Part shown: piece after piece, positions 8,024-17,311 of the stretch
Layout of the letters: each line of letters starts with the position of its first letter
How positions within the stretch are numbered: the first letter of the stretch is position 1
Source: Spirochaetota bacterium
Lineage (GTDB): Bacteria > Spirochaetota > Spirochaetia > Treponematales > Rectinemataceae
Direction: 5' to 3'
DNA length: 64,000 bases
Assembly: GCA_029265615.1 (NCBI GenBank)
Contig: JAJUIB010000007.1
Coordinates: 60,374 to 124,373 of the forward strand
Made by a program: the position numbers and the translations under genes
Notes under the pieces: model-generated
Database searches by the model: none
What the model was told of the DNA's origin: nothing
The model's input: only the letters and a program-made list of their open reading frames with translations

Positions 8024-9262
8024 ATGCCCGTGAAAACGCAGCGCTACACCCCCCACAACCTGCGATGGTTCAACAAACTCCTTAAGTGGACCTTCGGGGC
8101 ATGGCTCATCCACACATACCGCATTGAAAGCAGGGGAGCCGAGGTCGTAAAGCGACTCAAACCGCCCTACGTCCTCGTCGCTAACCATGTATCGACCCGC
8201 GATCCCTTCTTCCTCTCGGCCTTCATGCCAGAACCGGTGTACTGGGTGACGAGTGACGGCAATATGCGCACACGCCTCATGCGCTGGCTTCTCGGCCTCG
8301 TCGGCTCCATCCCCAAAACCAAGGTGATACCCGACATTGAAACGATCAATTGGATCGTCGAAGTCACGCGGAAACGCAAAGGTGTTGTTGGCATTTTCCC
8401 CGAAGGTCAGGCAAGCTGGGATGGCCGCACGCTTCCGCTCTTCCCCTCGACAGGGAAGCTCGTGAAACTTCTCAAAGTGCCGGTGCTCGCCGCGCGAATC
8501 CGCGGCGGCTACTCGTCCCTTCCCCGGTGGACCTGGAAGCGGCGCCACGGCAAGGTCATCATCGAGTGGCGCGTTATTCTATCGCCCGAGGAGCTCAAGG
8601 CGCTCTCGGCCGATGAGGCGCTCGCACGACTTGAGGAGGCCCTCGCCCATGACGAAACAGCCTTTCTCGAGGAAAGTGGCATCGCGTATCGGAGTTCGCG
8701 CAGGGCGGAACACCTGGAACTCTGCCTGTTCACCTGCCCGCGGTGCGGAACACGCGGCTCACTCAAAAGCCGCCGCAATCGCATCCACTGCGCCGCGTGC
8801 GGCACGACCCTCGCCCTTGACGAACATTATCGGTTCCACGCCCTCGGCGCAGGCGAGACCTGCGTCTTCGACACCATACCCGCATGGGACGCATGGCAAC
8901 TCGCCGCGTTTAAAGCCGCTGCAGAGGAAGCCACCCATGGCGAGCCATCCAAGGCCTTGCTCGCCGACGCGGGTGCCGTGTTGCTCAAGGGCCACAAAAT
9001 GAATCCCTTGCGGCGACTGCGCGTCGGTACCCTTCTCCTCTATCCCGACAGGATTGAGCTCGCATGCCTTTCCGGCATGCGACTCCGCTTCCCCATAAGC
9101 GAAATCGAGGGTGCGGGAGTCCTTAAACGTAACCTCCTCGAGTTCTACCGGGGTACGGCGCTCTACCAGGTACGCTTCCCTTTGCGCTCGATTTCCGCAC
9201 GCAAGTGGCTTGTCGGCATCGAAACCTTCTCAGCCTTGGCCCGTAGGCGCGCGGAGGCGTAG
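8024..9262 (+). CDS. 1-acyl-glycerol-3-phosphate acyltransferase-like protein with zinc-ribbon extension
   Basis: 412 residues. ATG 8024 has GGAGG 8 nt upstream and was preferred to an upstream in-frame start. The N-terminal half is a PlsC-type acyltransferase with the catalytic NHVSTRD (HX4D) box near residue 50 and the glycerophosphate-binding FPEGQASWDG. Standard PlsC proteins are about 230-260 residues. Here an extra 150 residues include a zinc ribbon (CPRCGTRGSL and CAACGTTL) and a beta-rich C-terminus. The role is presumably acylation of lysophosphatidic acid or a related acceptor at the membrane; the extension is unexplained. Confidence 0.8.
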   Translation: MPVKTQRYTPHNLRWFNKLLKWTFGAWLIHTYRIESRGAEVVKRLKPPYVLVANHVSTRDPFFLSAFMPEPVYWVTSDGNMRTRLMRWLLGLVGSIPKTKVIPDIETINWIVEVTRKRKGVVGIFPEGQASWDGRTLPLFPSTGKLVKLLKVPVLAARIRGGYSSLPRWTWKRRHGKVIIEWRVILSPEELKALSADEALARLEEALAHDETAFLEESGIAYRSSRRAEHLELCLFTCPRCGTRGSLKSRRNRIHCAACGTTLALDEHYRFHALGAGETCVFDTIPAWDAWQLAAFKAAAEEATHGEPSKALLADAGAVLLKGHKMNPLRRLRVGTLLLYPDRIELACLSGMRLRFPISEIEGAGVLKRNLLEFYRGTALYQVRFPLRSISARKWLVGIETFSALARRRAEA

Positions 9263-9286
9263 GCGCCAAACCCTGTGGCACGTACT

Positions 9287-10693
9287 CTAGCCGCGGAACC
9301 AGAGCCGCCCCGGCTTCGCGAATCGCTTCCGCCCCGCAAGAAGACCGTAGCTTATAAGCACATACGCAAAATAGGCGGCCGACACACCCATCATCGCCCA
9401 GAAGTACGCCATATTGCCCGTCGCACCCGCCTTTGCGGGCAGGTTGATCGAAAGAATGAAAGGGATTGCAAGCACAAAGGTGAGCCCCGCGGAGAGCATA
9501 TAGTCGGAGGCGACGCTCGTTTTGAATTCCGGATCCATCACCCGGAGCAGGGCAAGCCCCGTGGAAAGGGTCCCGGTAGATACGCCGTAGATCATAAGCA
9601 TGCGCTCGAATTCGTAATCCCGGAACATGCGCGAGCAGAACCAGGGCACAATGGCGAGCGTCAAAAGCCCGCATATCGTCGACATAATGAGAATTTCGAA
9701 CCAGAATTTGCCCACAAACACGAGTGAGATCGCCGCGAGCGAGCCGGCGACCATGTAATCCACGGAAAATCCTGAAATGCGCGAGAGTGTCGCATCGTCC
9801 AAGATGCCGCCTATGTTGATGCGATCGAGGATCTTTCGCACAATGATCGCGACGATCGAGGAAAAAATGAAATTGATGCCCCAGAGGTTGACGGCGAGCT
9901 CGCGGCCCGCATTACCGGCGAACCCGAGGAGGAAGGTGAGGCCCTTGAGGAGGAGAAACGCAAGGAGATAGGTAAAAACCACTGCGGCTGCGTGAAAACT
10001 GAAGGAATCAACCGCCTCGCTATCCGTGGAGAGCCGCGCCCCGACGGGTTTTTCCCGGTCGAGCGGCGTGATCCCCGTAAGAATCGACTTGTCCTTGAGT
10101 GCCGCAAGGCCCTCGCCCTTAAGCCAGCCTTTTTTGAGCCCATGATTGATGAGGAACACCCCTCCAAAGCAGGCCCAGAGGTAGCCGATCGCCGCGAAGG
10201 CAAGACCAACCGACGAGGCGCCCTCGAAGCCCATCTCCTCCCAGCCCTTGCCGATCGCAAAGGCCTGGCCCGGGCCGAGCGCAAATCCGAGCGGCAAAAA
10301 GAGCCCAAAAGCCGGGAAAAGCCTGGGCAAAAAAAGGAGCGTCAGGCCAAGGCCGAGCAGGGCCTGGCTCGCGTAGCCTAAGAGGATGCCCGTCGACATG
10401 CCCAAGACGCCTCCGCCCTTGTGTCCCTTCACCTTGGGAGGCGAGGAACGCAAGGTCATTGCGATGAAGGAAATATTGAGGAGGTGATAGACAAGCTCTC
10501 CAAGCCGATGCGCCGCATAGCCCCAGGCGGGTAAGAGGTAGTTGTAGACGGGGAGCAAGAGGAATCCGGCGGTCAGGGCGTTCGGTATGAGGTACTTCTG
10601 GAAAAATCGGATTTTGGCCCGCACAAGCGTTGCGAGGAGAAGGGCGAGCGAGATTGCGCCGGCGTCGATGACGATTTTCCACGAAAAGTCCAT
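9287..10693 (-). CDS. GltS-type sodium/glutamate symporter
   Basis: 468 residues from ATG 10693, with AAGGAGG upstream. About twelve hydrophobic segments span the whole protein, with the glycine-rich reentrant-like stretches of the ESS family (LPLGFALGPGQAFAIG; MIYGVSTGTLSTGLALLR). The family imports L-glutamate with Na+; some members carry related substrates, so specificity is inferred. It would be a source of 2-oxoglutarate precursor for the Kor/methylmalonyl pathway encoded at 46474-56567. It is transcribed alone, divergent from a broken Crp/Fnr regulator gene that may once have controlled it. Confidence 0.8.
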   Translation of the reverse strand: MDFSWKIVIDAGAISLALLLATLVRAKIRFFQKYLIPNALTAGFLLLPVYNYLLPAWGYAAHRLGELVYHLLNISFIAMTLRSSPPKVKGHKGGGVLGMSTGILLGYASQALLGLGLTLLFLPRLFPAFGLFLPLGFALGPGQAFAIGKGWEEMGFEGASSVGLAFAAIGYLWACFGGVFLINHGLKKGWLKGEGLAALKDKSILTGITPLDREKPVGARLSTDSEAVDSFSFHAAAVVFTYLLAFLLLKGLTFLLGFAGNAGRELAVNLWGINFIFSSIVAIIVRKILDRINIGGILDDATLSRISGFSVDYMVAGSLAAISLVFVGKFWFEILIMSTICGLLTLAIVPWFCSRMFRDYEFERMLMIYGVSTGTLSTGLALLRVMDPEFKTSVASDYMLSAGLTFVLAIPFILSINLPAKAGATGNMAYFWAMMGVSAAYFAYVLISYGLLAGRKRFAKPGRLWFRG

Positions 10694-10770
10694 GAAGGCC
10701 TCCTTGAAGCGCGTCCCCCTCACTGTAACGCTCTTTCGCGTCCCGCCGCAAATGAATACTATGTGTATAT

Positions 10771-11160
10771 ATGGATGACCGTGACCTCGCGATGCTTGCG
10801 AGCACCCCCTTCTTGCGGGGGTGGAGCCCTCCGACCTAGCCGCGCGCATCGCGACGCTCGAAGCATCGCTCCCGGTTAGGTTACGCACCTTCAGCCAAGG
10901 CTCCTTCGTTTCGCCCGCAGGCTGCCACTACGACAAACTCCGCATCATCCTCGCAGGCGAAGCAGCGGCCGAAATGGCAAACCCTGAGGGACGGAGTCTC
11001 GTCATAGAAACGCCTCGCCGCGGTCATGGGCGTCGCCCGGCCGAGCCTCTCGCGCGAATTGTCGCGGTTTGCCGAACGGGGACTCATCGAGCTGCGGGGG
11101 CGCGAAATCCGCATCCGCGACGAGCGGGGACTCCGCGCCCTTCTTGCGCTGCGCAAATGA
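10771..11160 (+). pseudogene. Decayed Crp/Fnr-family regulator
   Basis: Three reading-frame pieces together spell a Crp/Fnr protein. Frame 1 from ATG 10771 gives MDDRDLAMLASTPFLRG. After the G run at about 10815-10819 (one base missing) the next frame continues VEPSDLAARIATLEASLPV and a cyclic-nucleotide-type barrel to GRSLVIET. A second frame, from about 11018 to TGA 11158-11160, gives the winged-helix part LAAVMGVARPSLSRELSRFA with RGLIELRGREIRIRDERGLR. Only about 130 of the usual 220 residues are present, so roughly 90-100 residues of the barrel end and dimerisation helix are deleted. It lies divergent from the GltS gene, a typical place for a local regulator. Confidence 0.75.
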
Positions 11161-12033
11161 TCAGCGAGTCCCTTCTCCCTTGAGGAAGAATTCGTCGATG
11201 AGGAAGCGGGCAATGCTACCGGGCGGCGGCAGCGCGGGCAGGGCATCGCGCGTGCACCAGCGCAGTTCATCGATCTCGACGCCGTCGGGCCGCCCCTCGC
11301 CTGTGGCCCATGCCGCGGTGAAGCCCACCATGAGGGAATCGGGGAAAGGCCAGGGTTGCGAGGCGCGATAGCAAAGATCGCGCACCTCGATGCCGGTTTC
11401 CTCACGGATCTCGCGGCATGCCGCCTCTTCAAGGCTCTCGCCCGGAGCAACAAAGCCGGCGATGAGCCCGAATCGTCCCGGGGGGAAGGCGCTGTTGTGC
11501 GCCATGAGCGCCTCCTCGCCACGGGTGACGAGCACAATGACCGCAGGGGATACGCGGGGATAGTGTAGCTGCGCGCATCGCGGGCAACGTCGCGCGCCCG
11601 ACTCGTAGCCCTCCTTCGGATCGTCCACGAGTTCCGCGCCACAGGCCCCACATCTCCGCGCAGTTGCAAGCCAATTGAGAAGCGCAAGCCCCTTTGCCGC
11701 GGCGCGTAATTCCTCGAGGGGGAGCAAGGCGAGCGCGGCGCGGAAGGGCATAGAGACGAGGGGGGGTAGCCCTGGCAAGGCGCAGGGCTCGGGAGGAGCG
11801 GGCGGGGAGGTCGGCCGTCTGGGTTGCGCGGGATCGGGAGCTAGGGAACAAGCAAGGCACACGCTCCCCCCTCCCGGATAGACGCGGCGCGCTTCGGGCT
11901 TGAGCGCCTCGATCGCCGGAAGCGCCGTAGCATCGAAAAACGCCGCGGCGGCGTCCTCACCCTCACCACGAGGCGCAAGGAGTTCCCCGCCCCGGAAAAG
12001 ATAGATGCGCTCCGGCACAATGGACCCGTTCAT
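11161..12033 (-). CDS. nudC: NADH pyrophosphatase-like Nudix hydrolase
   Basis: 290 residues from ATG 12033, which overlaps the upstream stop by 4 nt (ATGA) and has a G-rich Shine-Dalgarno sequence. It has an N-terminal variable domain, a four-cysteine zinc ribbon (CGACGAEL and CPRCAQLHYPR) and the Nudix box GX5EX7REUXEEXGU seen as GFVAPGESLEEAACREIREE plus TG. The SQPWPFPDSLM stretch after the Nudix box is the NADH-pyrophosphatase signature (SQPWPFP). The enzyme hydrolyses NADH or NAD-capped RNA to the mononucleotide. It is the last gene of a three-gene operon with a PEGA/beta-propeller protein and a TPR lipoprotein; the functional link is not obvious. Confidence 0.88.
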   Translation of the reverse strand: MNGSIVPERIYLFRGGELLAPRGEGEDAAAAFFDATALPAIEALKPEARRVYPGGGSVCLACSLAPDPAQPRRPTSPPAPPEPCALPGLPPLVSMPFRAALALLPLEELRAAAKGLALLNWLATARRCGACGAELVDDPKEGYESGARRCPRCAQLHYPRVSPAVIVLVTRGEEALMAHNSAFPPGRFGLIAGFVAPGESLEEAACREIREETGIEVRDLCYRASQPWPFPDSLMVGFTAAWATGEGRPDGVEIDELRWCTRDALPALPPPGSIARFLIDEFFLKGEGTR

Positions 12034-13355
12034 TCGATTTCCCCCCTGATGCGCCGCGGCAGAAACGGCCGCGGGGCGCATTCGATGTCGTAGGCCTCGA
12101 CGCGATGGTCAAGAAAATCGGTGAAGACGAGCCGCCGCCCATCCGGAGCAACCGCGAGGCCCGTGGGCTGGTTGCCGCCCCAGCGTCGATCGATCACGGC
12201 AAGGAGATTCGCGTCCACAACGACGAGCTCGCCAAAGCGCGGCCCTGGGAGTTCGTACCCCGCGGCCCCGTTCGGCCCCCTCGTGCATGCGACGACGAGC
12301 GCACCGTCCGGCGAAAGTGCACAGCCATTCGGGTTGTCCCCCAGGGGAAGCTCGGCGATGAGCCTGTCACTTGCAAGGCTCACAACGAAAAGGCTGCCCC
12401 GATCCATGTCGGTCGCATAGAGCCGCCGCCTCGCAGGGTCGAGCACAAGGTGCCGCTTTGCACCGCCGTCGGGGGGGAGAAGGAAGCGCCGCTCAAAGCC
12501 GGGAAGGGAGAACTCGAGAATCGCCCCGCCTTCAAACAAGGCGACATAGAGCCGCTTCCCGTCAGGGCTTGCAGCGAGCCCGCGCCCGATCCCGCCGAGC
12601 GGCACGCGTGCAACCACCCGCCGCGAATCGGTCTCGAGCACGCAGAGGTCCTCGCTCACCCAGTTTGTCACAAAGGCGAGCCGCCCGTCGGCGCTTGGGG
12701 CGATGACCTTGGGGTAGCTCCCGCCCGAAGAGAAGCTGTCCTTGTAGGCGAGACTCGCAAGGTCGAAGGCGTGTATGAGCGAGAGGTGCATCTGCGACAC
12801 CCAGACCTCGCCACGTTTAGGGAAAAAGGCGCACTCGACAAATCCTTCCGCACGCGCATATGCGGAAGGCGGAACAAGTTCGCCAAGTTTCTCGAGCGTC
12901 GCCGCATCAAGCACCTCGACGCCCTGGCCCGACAAAAGGGGGACGAAGAGACGCCGCCCATCGGGGCTGTAGTACACGCTTTTGGGTCGTGCGCCAGTCG
13001 CAGCCATCCCCGCGAAGCGCAGAAAGCCACCTGCCCGCTCGAGCTTCGCCTCGACACGACAGCCCTGCGGCGGCACCTCGATGCGCCGCTTTTCCGCGAT
13101 ATGGCCATCCGCAAGAAGGAGGAGCTCGTGGGAACCCGGGCTTGTCTGCGCGCGACGGCTGCCGTTCGGCCCTTCCGTCAGGACGAGGCGGCGCCCATCG
13201 ATGTACACCGCCGCATCGGGAGGTGCTGTCTTAAGACCGAGCGGCGCCGCGCCGCCCTGCGCTTCCGCCTGATTCGCCGCAAGGAGGGCAAAAACGGCGA
13301 ACCCTCGTCGCGCCGCTTTGCGCAGGGAACCGGGACGGCGCGCGCTGCGACTCAC
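12030..13355 (-). CDS. PEGA domain plus YVTN-type beta-propeller exported protein
   Basis: 441 residues. A positively charged N-terminus and hydrophobic core ending near QAEAQ form a signal peptide. Residues about 40-105 match a PEGA-type surface domain (AAVYIDGRRLVL, GSHELLLLADGHIAEKRRIEV). From 110 onwards come repeated propeller blades of YVTN type (SVYYSPDGRRLFVPL; RVPLGGIGRGLAASPDGKRL; ELPLGDNPNGCALSPDGALV; QPTGLAVAPDGRRLVFTDF). Such proteins are generally periplasmic or surface-exposed with no known catalysis. The ATG overlaps the upstream TPR gene stop (ATGA), so the pair is probably co-translated; a shared envelope role is inferred. Confidence 0.82.
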   Translation of the reverse strand: MSRSARRPGSLRKAARRGFAVFALLAANQAEAQGGAAPLGLKTAPPDAAVYIDGRRLVLTEGPNGSRRAQTSPGSHELLLLADGHIAEKRRIEVPPQGCRVEAKLERAGGFLRFAGMAATGARPKSVYYSPDGRRLFVPLLSGQGVEVLDAATLEKLGELVPPSAYARAEGFVECAFFPKRGEVWVSQMHLSLIHAFDLASLAYKDSFSSGGSYPKVIAPSADGRLAFVTNWVSEDLCVLETDSRRVVARVPLGGIGRGLAASPDGKRLYVALFEGGAILEFSLPGFERRFLLPPDGGAKRHLVLDPARRRLYATDMDRGSLFVVSLASDRLIAELPLGDNPNGCALSPDGALVVACTRGPNGAAGYELPGPRFGELVVVDANLLAVIDRRWGGNQPTGLAVAPDGRRLVFTDFLDHRVEAYDIECAPRPFLPRRIRGEIE

Positions 13356-14302
13356 GGAACGAGGCCTTTCGCGCGTAGCGCCTGCGCCACAGCCTCGCGT
13401 TCGGCGAGCACCGGCAGGGCAAGGAGGGCCGCAGCGGCCTCGCGATCCGCGAACCCCGCCTCAAGCGCCTTGCTGAGCGCTTCAAGCCCGCCTTTACCGT
13501 CCTCGGCCTCGGCGAGCCTGAGGCGAGCGAGCGCGAACCAGGCACGCGCGCGTCGCGCCGCGCTCACCCGCGACTCGCTCGCGCGCGGCTCAATCGCGAC
13601 GGCCTTTTCAAGCGCGGTCATGGCCTTCGCAAACTCGCGCGCTTCGACATACAAAAGACCGAAACGCTCGTGGGTGGAGGCATCGGCCGAGCCGAGCGAA
13701 ACGAGTTTTTCGTAGGCGCCGAAGGCCTCGTCGCGGCGCCCAAGTTCCGCAAGAACCCGGGCGTAGAGGGCGAGCGCGCCCATATCTTCGGGCCGTGCCG
13801 CGACAAGCCCCTCGAGCGCCGCCACGGCGCCCGCAAGGTCGCCCAGGGCGGAACGCGCAAGCGCGACATTGTAGGTGACATCCGGCGCATAGGGCGATAT
13901 GCGGGAAAGCTCCTCGTAGACGGCGAGCGCATCAGCGGGCCGGCCAGCGCGGTAGAGCGTGTAGCCCTTTGCAGCGAGCACGCGGACGTTGGCTGGATCC
14001 TCAGCAAGAAGGCGGTTCGCCGCGGCGATCGCCTCATCATAGGCGCCACTCTCGGCAAGCGCGCGAATCATGTTGTAGGACGCCGCGGAGAGCCGCGGAT
14101 CAAGCTTAAGCGCCTGCGCATAGGCGGCGCCCGCGCGCGACCAGTTCCCGGCATCGCTCCACGCGTTGCCAATCGCGTACCACTCGAGCGCAGCTTCGCG
14201 CGCCGCTTTGTGCGCCGCTTTGTGCGCAGGCGCCGTGGCGCAGCCCCCCAGCGTGAGCGCTAGCGCCACAAGAGCGAGGAAGGCGACACTCGCTCGCTTC
14301 AT
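13352..14302 (-). CDS. TPR-repeat lipoprotein
   Basis: 316 residues from ATG 14302, with GGAGG 7 nt upstream. A signal sequence ends in lipobox LTLGGC, predicting lipidation at Cys21. After a short Lys/His/Ala linker the remainder is made of tetratricopeptide repeats (WYAIGNAWSDAGNWSRAGAA; LEGLVAARPEDMGALALYA; RVLAELGRRDEAFGAYEKLV), about seven or eight in all. Probably an envelope scaffold; it starts an operon with the beta-propeller protein and NudC. No enzyme motif. Confidence 0.82.
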   Translation of the reverse strand: MKRASVAFLALVALALTLGGCATAPAHKAAHKAAREAALEWYAIGNAWSDAGNWSRAGAAYAQALKLDPRLSAASYNMIRALAESGAYDEAIAAANRLLAEDPANVRVLAAKGYTLYRAGRPADALAVYEELSRISPYAPDVTYNVALARSALGDLAGAVAALEGLVAARPEDMGALALYARVLAELGRRDEAFGAYEKLVSLGSADASTHERFGLLYVEAREFAKAMTALEKAVAIEPRASESRVSAARRARAWFALARLRLAEAEDGKGGLEALSKALEAGFADREAAAALLALPVLAEREAVAQALRAKGLVP

Positions 14303-14433
14303 TGCAGCCTCCTTCTGAGGCGGCGCCGCGGCTCGCGCCCACCGATCGAACCGATTCTCCGCCGCGCACATGCTCCCCGTCACGCAAAGGCGCGCAGATG
14401 TCGCGCTAGCGGCGCGCCGTTATGGGAGCGCCG

Positions 14434-15498
14434 CTAGCGGCGAAGGACAGTCTGCTCGATCGTTTTAAGCTGCGAGCGATAGAGCCCCGTGATGTTCGAG
14501 CCATAGTCGGCGATAAGCTGGAGCATGTCGCGCGGCGAGGCTTCCTCGTCCTTTCCGTTAATGCGATCGCCCGCGTCACCAAGGCCCGGCATGATGTAGG
14601 CGCGGTCGTTGAGCACAGGATCCATCCACAGCGTGTAGACCGTCGCGTTATCAATCGCCCGCACGATGCGAAGCGCGCCCTTGAGCGCGGAGATCACGTT
14701 GATGAACTTCACCGATTTCGGCCGCACCCCCTGGTCCTGCAGGTAGGTGATGACTGTCACGAGGCTACCGCCCGTCGCGTTCATCGGATCGGCGAAGACA
14801 AGATCCTTACCGTCAAGCTCCTCAAGCTTGAAATAGGAGCGATCGAGATCGAGGATATACTCCATCGTTGTCTCGCTCTTCGAATCATCGCGCTTGATCT
14901 TGAAGAGAGCGAAGGGCGTGACGTAGTCCTTTGACGAGTATTCCTGTATCTCCTTCGAAAGAATCATCGAGGGAAGAAGGGCTCCGCGGAGCATGACGCA
15001 CATCACCGTGTTCTCGAGCGCCTCGTCGAGGTTCGGTATCTTGTGCACCGCGTAGTTCTGCACGGGCACCGTCACCGGCGTCTTGACGATGCGGTGGTTT
15101 TTGTTCGCGCCCCGCGCGCCGCCGAACGCGATGTTGAAAAGGAGCTCGTAGGCACGCTGGATGTAGTATACAAACTCCTGATGATCCGTGTTCACATCGC
15201 GGAGCTTCGCGATGAGGCGACTCGCCTCGCCGTGGTTCTCAGGCGGCGTCACGAAGGAATACACCTGGAGGCGCGGCTCGTTCCTGCAGATCTCCTGCAT
15301 GAACGCGCCCATCTCGTTGTAACGCTCGACGAGACGCGCCTCCTCGCGCCGCTTTTCCTCCTCGGAATGGGCGGAAGAGAGAATCGAAAAGGAAAGCATC
15401 GCCTCGCGGTAGAGCGCGTCCATGCGCTCGAGCGAGGCCTTGTCCCCCTCCCCGAGGTACCCGTCGAGATCCTGCGCCTTGAGGACGACGCGGCTCAC
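14434..15498 (-). CDS. Uracil phosphoribosyltransferase-like protein with long N-terminal extension
   Basis: 354 residues from GTG 15498, which overlaps the PduL-like stop as GTGA. The C-terminal 210 residues carry the type I phosphoribosyltransferase PRPP loop ([17 protein letters not shown]) and the uracil-binding hallmark PGLGDAGDR near the C-terminus. Canonical Upp is about 208 residues; the additional 130-140 N-terminal residues are helical and charged ([40 protein letters not shown]). The enzyme would make UMP from uracil and PRPP. Coupling to a phosphotransacylase gene is unusual. Catalytic motifs look intact; substrate specificity with the extension is uncertain. Confidence 0.75.
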   Translation of the reverse strand: MSRVVLKAQDLDGYLGEGDKASLERMDALYREAMLSFSILSSAHSEEEKRREEARLVERYNEMGAFMQEICRNEPRLQVYSFVTPPENHGEASRLIAKLRDVNTDHQEFVYYIQRAYELLFNIAFGGARGANKNHRIVKTPVTVPVQNYAVHKIPNLDEALENTVMCVMLRGALLPSMILSKEIQEYSSKDYVTPFALFKIKRDDSKSETTMEYILDLDRSYFKLEELDGKDLVFADPMNATGGSLVTVITYLQDQGVRPKSVKFINVISALKGALRIVRAIDNATVYTLWMDPVLNDRAYIMPGLGDAGDRINGKDEEASPRDMLQLIADYGSNITGLYRSQLKTIEQTVLRR

Positions 15499-16076
15499 AG
15501 TTTCCGCACCTCGCCCATGAAGCCGTTGCCGATTCCAACGCCGTTGCCCTCGTCGAAATCGAGGTGGCATTCGAGGGCGTAGCTCGGGTGGACACGGCAG
15601 ACGACATTGTGGAAGGTGGCACCACGCTCGCCCTCGATCACGAGGTCGACGAGCTCCGTGTCCTTGACGCCGAAGCGCTCGGCACTCGCGGGGTCGAAGT
15701 GGATGTGCCGCTTCGCGACGATGAGGCCCTGGGCCTTCTTCACCGAGCCCGCGGGACCGATGATCTCGAAGGGCGCGGAACCTTCGAGCTTGCCCGACTC
15801 GCGGCAGGGGATGTTCTTGATGCCGAGCTTGAAGGCGTCGGAGGCCATCACCTCGCACTGCGTCTCCTTGCGCACCGGCCCGAGAATGCGCACGCCCTCG
15901 AACCTGCCTTTCGGCCCGACAATGGTCACCGTCTCCTCGCAGGCATACTGGCCTGGTTGCATGAGGTCCTTCATCTTGGTGAGCGTGTGGCCCTTGCCAA
16001 AGAGAATTTCAAGATCCTCTTGGGACACGTGAATGTGGCGGTTCGAAAGGTTGATGAGCACTTTGGTCTCGGGCAT
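15495..16076 (-). CDS. pduL: PduL-type phosphate acyltransferase
   Basis: 193 residues from ATG 16076, with AGGAGG upstream. The two zinc-binding histidine motifs of PduL are clear: SNRHIHVS near residue 12 and AKRHIHFDP near 122, with [14 protein letters not shown] and [14 protein letters not shown] between them. PduL interconverts propionyl-CoA (or acetyl-CoA) and the acyl phosphate; it replaces Pta in many fermenters. No microcompartment shell gene or encapsulation peptide is seen, so a cytosolic role is likely, possibly energy conservation from the propionyl-CoA made by the cluster at 46474-56567. No acetate/propionate kinase lies in this window. Confidence 0.88.
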   Translation of the reverse strand: MPETKVLINLSNRHIHVSQEDLEILFGKGHTLTKMKDLMQPGQYACEETVTIVGPKGRFEGVRILGPVRKETQCEVMASDAFKLGIKNIPCRESGKLEGSAPFEIIGPAGSVKKAQGLIVAKRHIHFDPASAERFGVKDTELVDLVIEGERGATFHNVVCRVHPSYALECHLDFDEGNGVGIGNGFMGEVRKL

Positions 16077-16358
16077 GGGGAAGCCTCCTAGAGGGGGGTA
16101 TGAAGACCACCGCGGGGGCGGTCGGCGTGTCAAGCGGTCACTGTAGAGTAGTCGGCATGCGGGCGGGGGGTCAAGGGCTTTGGAGTAGAGAACCAGGGCT
16201 CCCGCAATGCATCTAAAACCGCCGGTCGGAGCATGGTTTTTTGAAGCGGCAGGGTATATGCCACACGGCGCTTTGCGCTCGAATTAAGACGAAAAATAAT
16301 ATTAGTATTTTGCTCGATTTTATTGAAAGAAACAGTCGTGCGGATTTAGAATTTTTTC
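16077..16358. other. Intergenic region, divergent promoters
   Basis: 282 bp between the PduL-like gene and a surface-protein gene. The left part holds the PduL Shine-Dalgarno sequence and GC-rich sequence; the right part (about 16285-16355) is strongly AT-rich (AAAAATAATATTAG, TTTTATTGAAAG) unlike its surroundings and probably carries the promoter of the barrel gene. No coding potential or RNA structure was recognised. Confidence 0.4.
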
Positions 16359-17240
16359 ATGAAACACGTAATCGCCCTCATCGTGGCGGTGACGGGCCTG
16401 CGGCTCTACGCCGCACCCGTTCTGCCGCTCTCCTTCGACCTCGGCGTGCATCCCGACGTCAACGGCACCCGCACCGACGCACGCCTTGAATGGAGGTGGT
16501 CGGATCGCCTCGCAAGCCGAGCCGAATTCAGCTTTGAGTCCAGCGCCACAAGCGGCGAACTTTCAGGCTATGGCGATGGTGCGCTCTACACGGTCGCATC
16601 GAGTGACGGTAGCATCGTTCTCAAGCCCCTCGCACTAAACGGCCGACTTGCGTTTCTCGAATACGACGCAGGCACGGGGCTCGGCCTCAAAACGGAAAGC
16701 TACCGCGAGCGGGGCACCTACCAGAATGTCGGCACGCAGACATTCGACAATCAGGTCGGGAGCTGGAGACTCGGCGTACAAATCAGCGGCAGTCTATCGG
16801 GCCGATTCGGGCCCGCCGCCGTCTCCTGGGAACTTGCGACCTGGCCCTTCGCCCTCTACGTGCTCTCCCAGCACCAAAGCTCGTCGCTTATCGCGCCGGA
16901 GGGCAGTCTTTCATAGCTGTGCCTCATCGGCCCCGAAATAACGAACGAACTCCGCGTTTCCCTTTTCAGCTGGCTGTGGATCGCGGCTCACCACGAGTTC
17001 CTCTGGCTCGCCGTGCCGCGCCTTGCACAAAACGAGGCAGGCGACGCGTGGACCAGCATCGTCGAGGGGCGGACAAACCAGTTCCTTCGGGTCATGGGCG
17101 GGCTAAATCTTCCCCTGCCGCTCGGTTCGCTCGATCTGGGGCTCGGATGGAAACTCGGATGGAGCGGCATCTCGGGGGGCGCGACGACCGTCTTGAGCCA
17201 AGGGATTGCCTTCGAGCTCATGTTGCGTGCGGGCAAATAG
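16359..17240 (+). pseudogene. Outer-membrane beta-barrel-like protein interrupted by an in-frame amber codon
   Basis: ATG 16359 opens a frame with a signal peptide (MKHVIALIVAVTGLRLYA) and alternating polar/hydrophobic strands (ARLEWRWSDRLASRAEFSFE; GRLAFLEYDAGTGLGLKTES) characteristic of beta-barrels. The frame meets TAG at 16914-16916 after 185 residues. The same frame is then open to 17240 and continues the same kind of sequence (ITNELRVSLFSWLWIAAHHE; GLNLPLPLGSLDLGLGWKLG). Without the TAG this is one 294-codon gene. Either a nonsense mutation, a sequencing error or readthrough explains it; the region around 16917-17012 has no good internal start. No family name can be assigned. Confidence 0.6.
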
Positions 17241-17311
17241 CCAGAAAGGCGGTGCATCCACATGCACCGCATGACTTCGACGGAGCATTTCAACACGTTA
17301 GGAGAACGAGT

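Noticed and set aside
12105..13715. 536-codon plus-strand frame
   Set aside because: Antisense shadow of the beta-propeller and TPR genes; no domain, no plausible ribosome-binding site.
16919..17311. Long in-frame upstream extension of the beta-helix gene
   Set aside because: The sequence before 17312 is Arg/Pro-rich, overlaps the barrel gene in another frame, and would bury the signal peptide and lipobox; the Shine-Dalgarno and lipoprotein signal fix the start at 17312.
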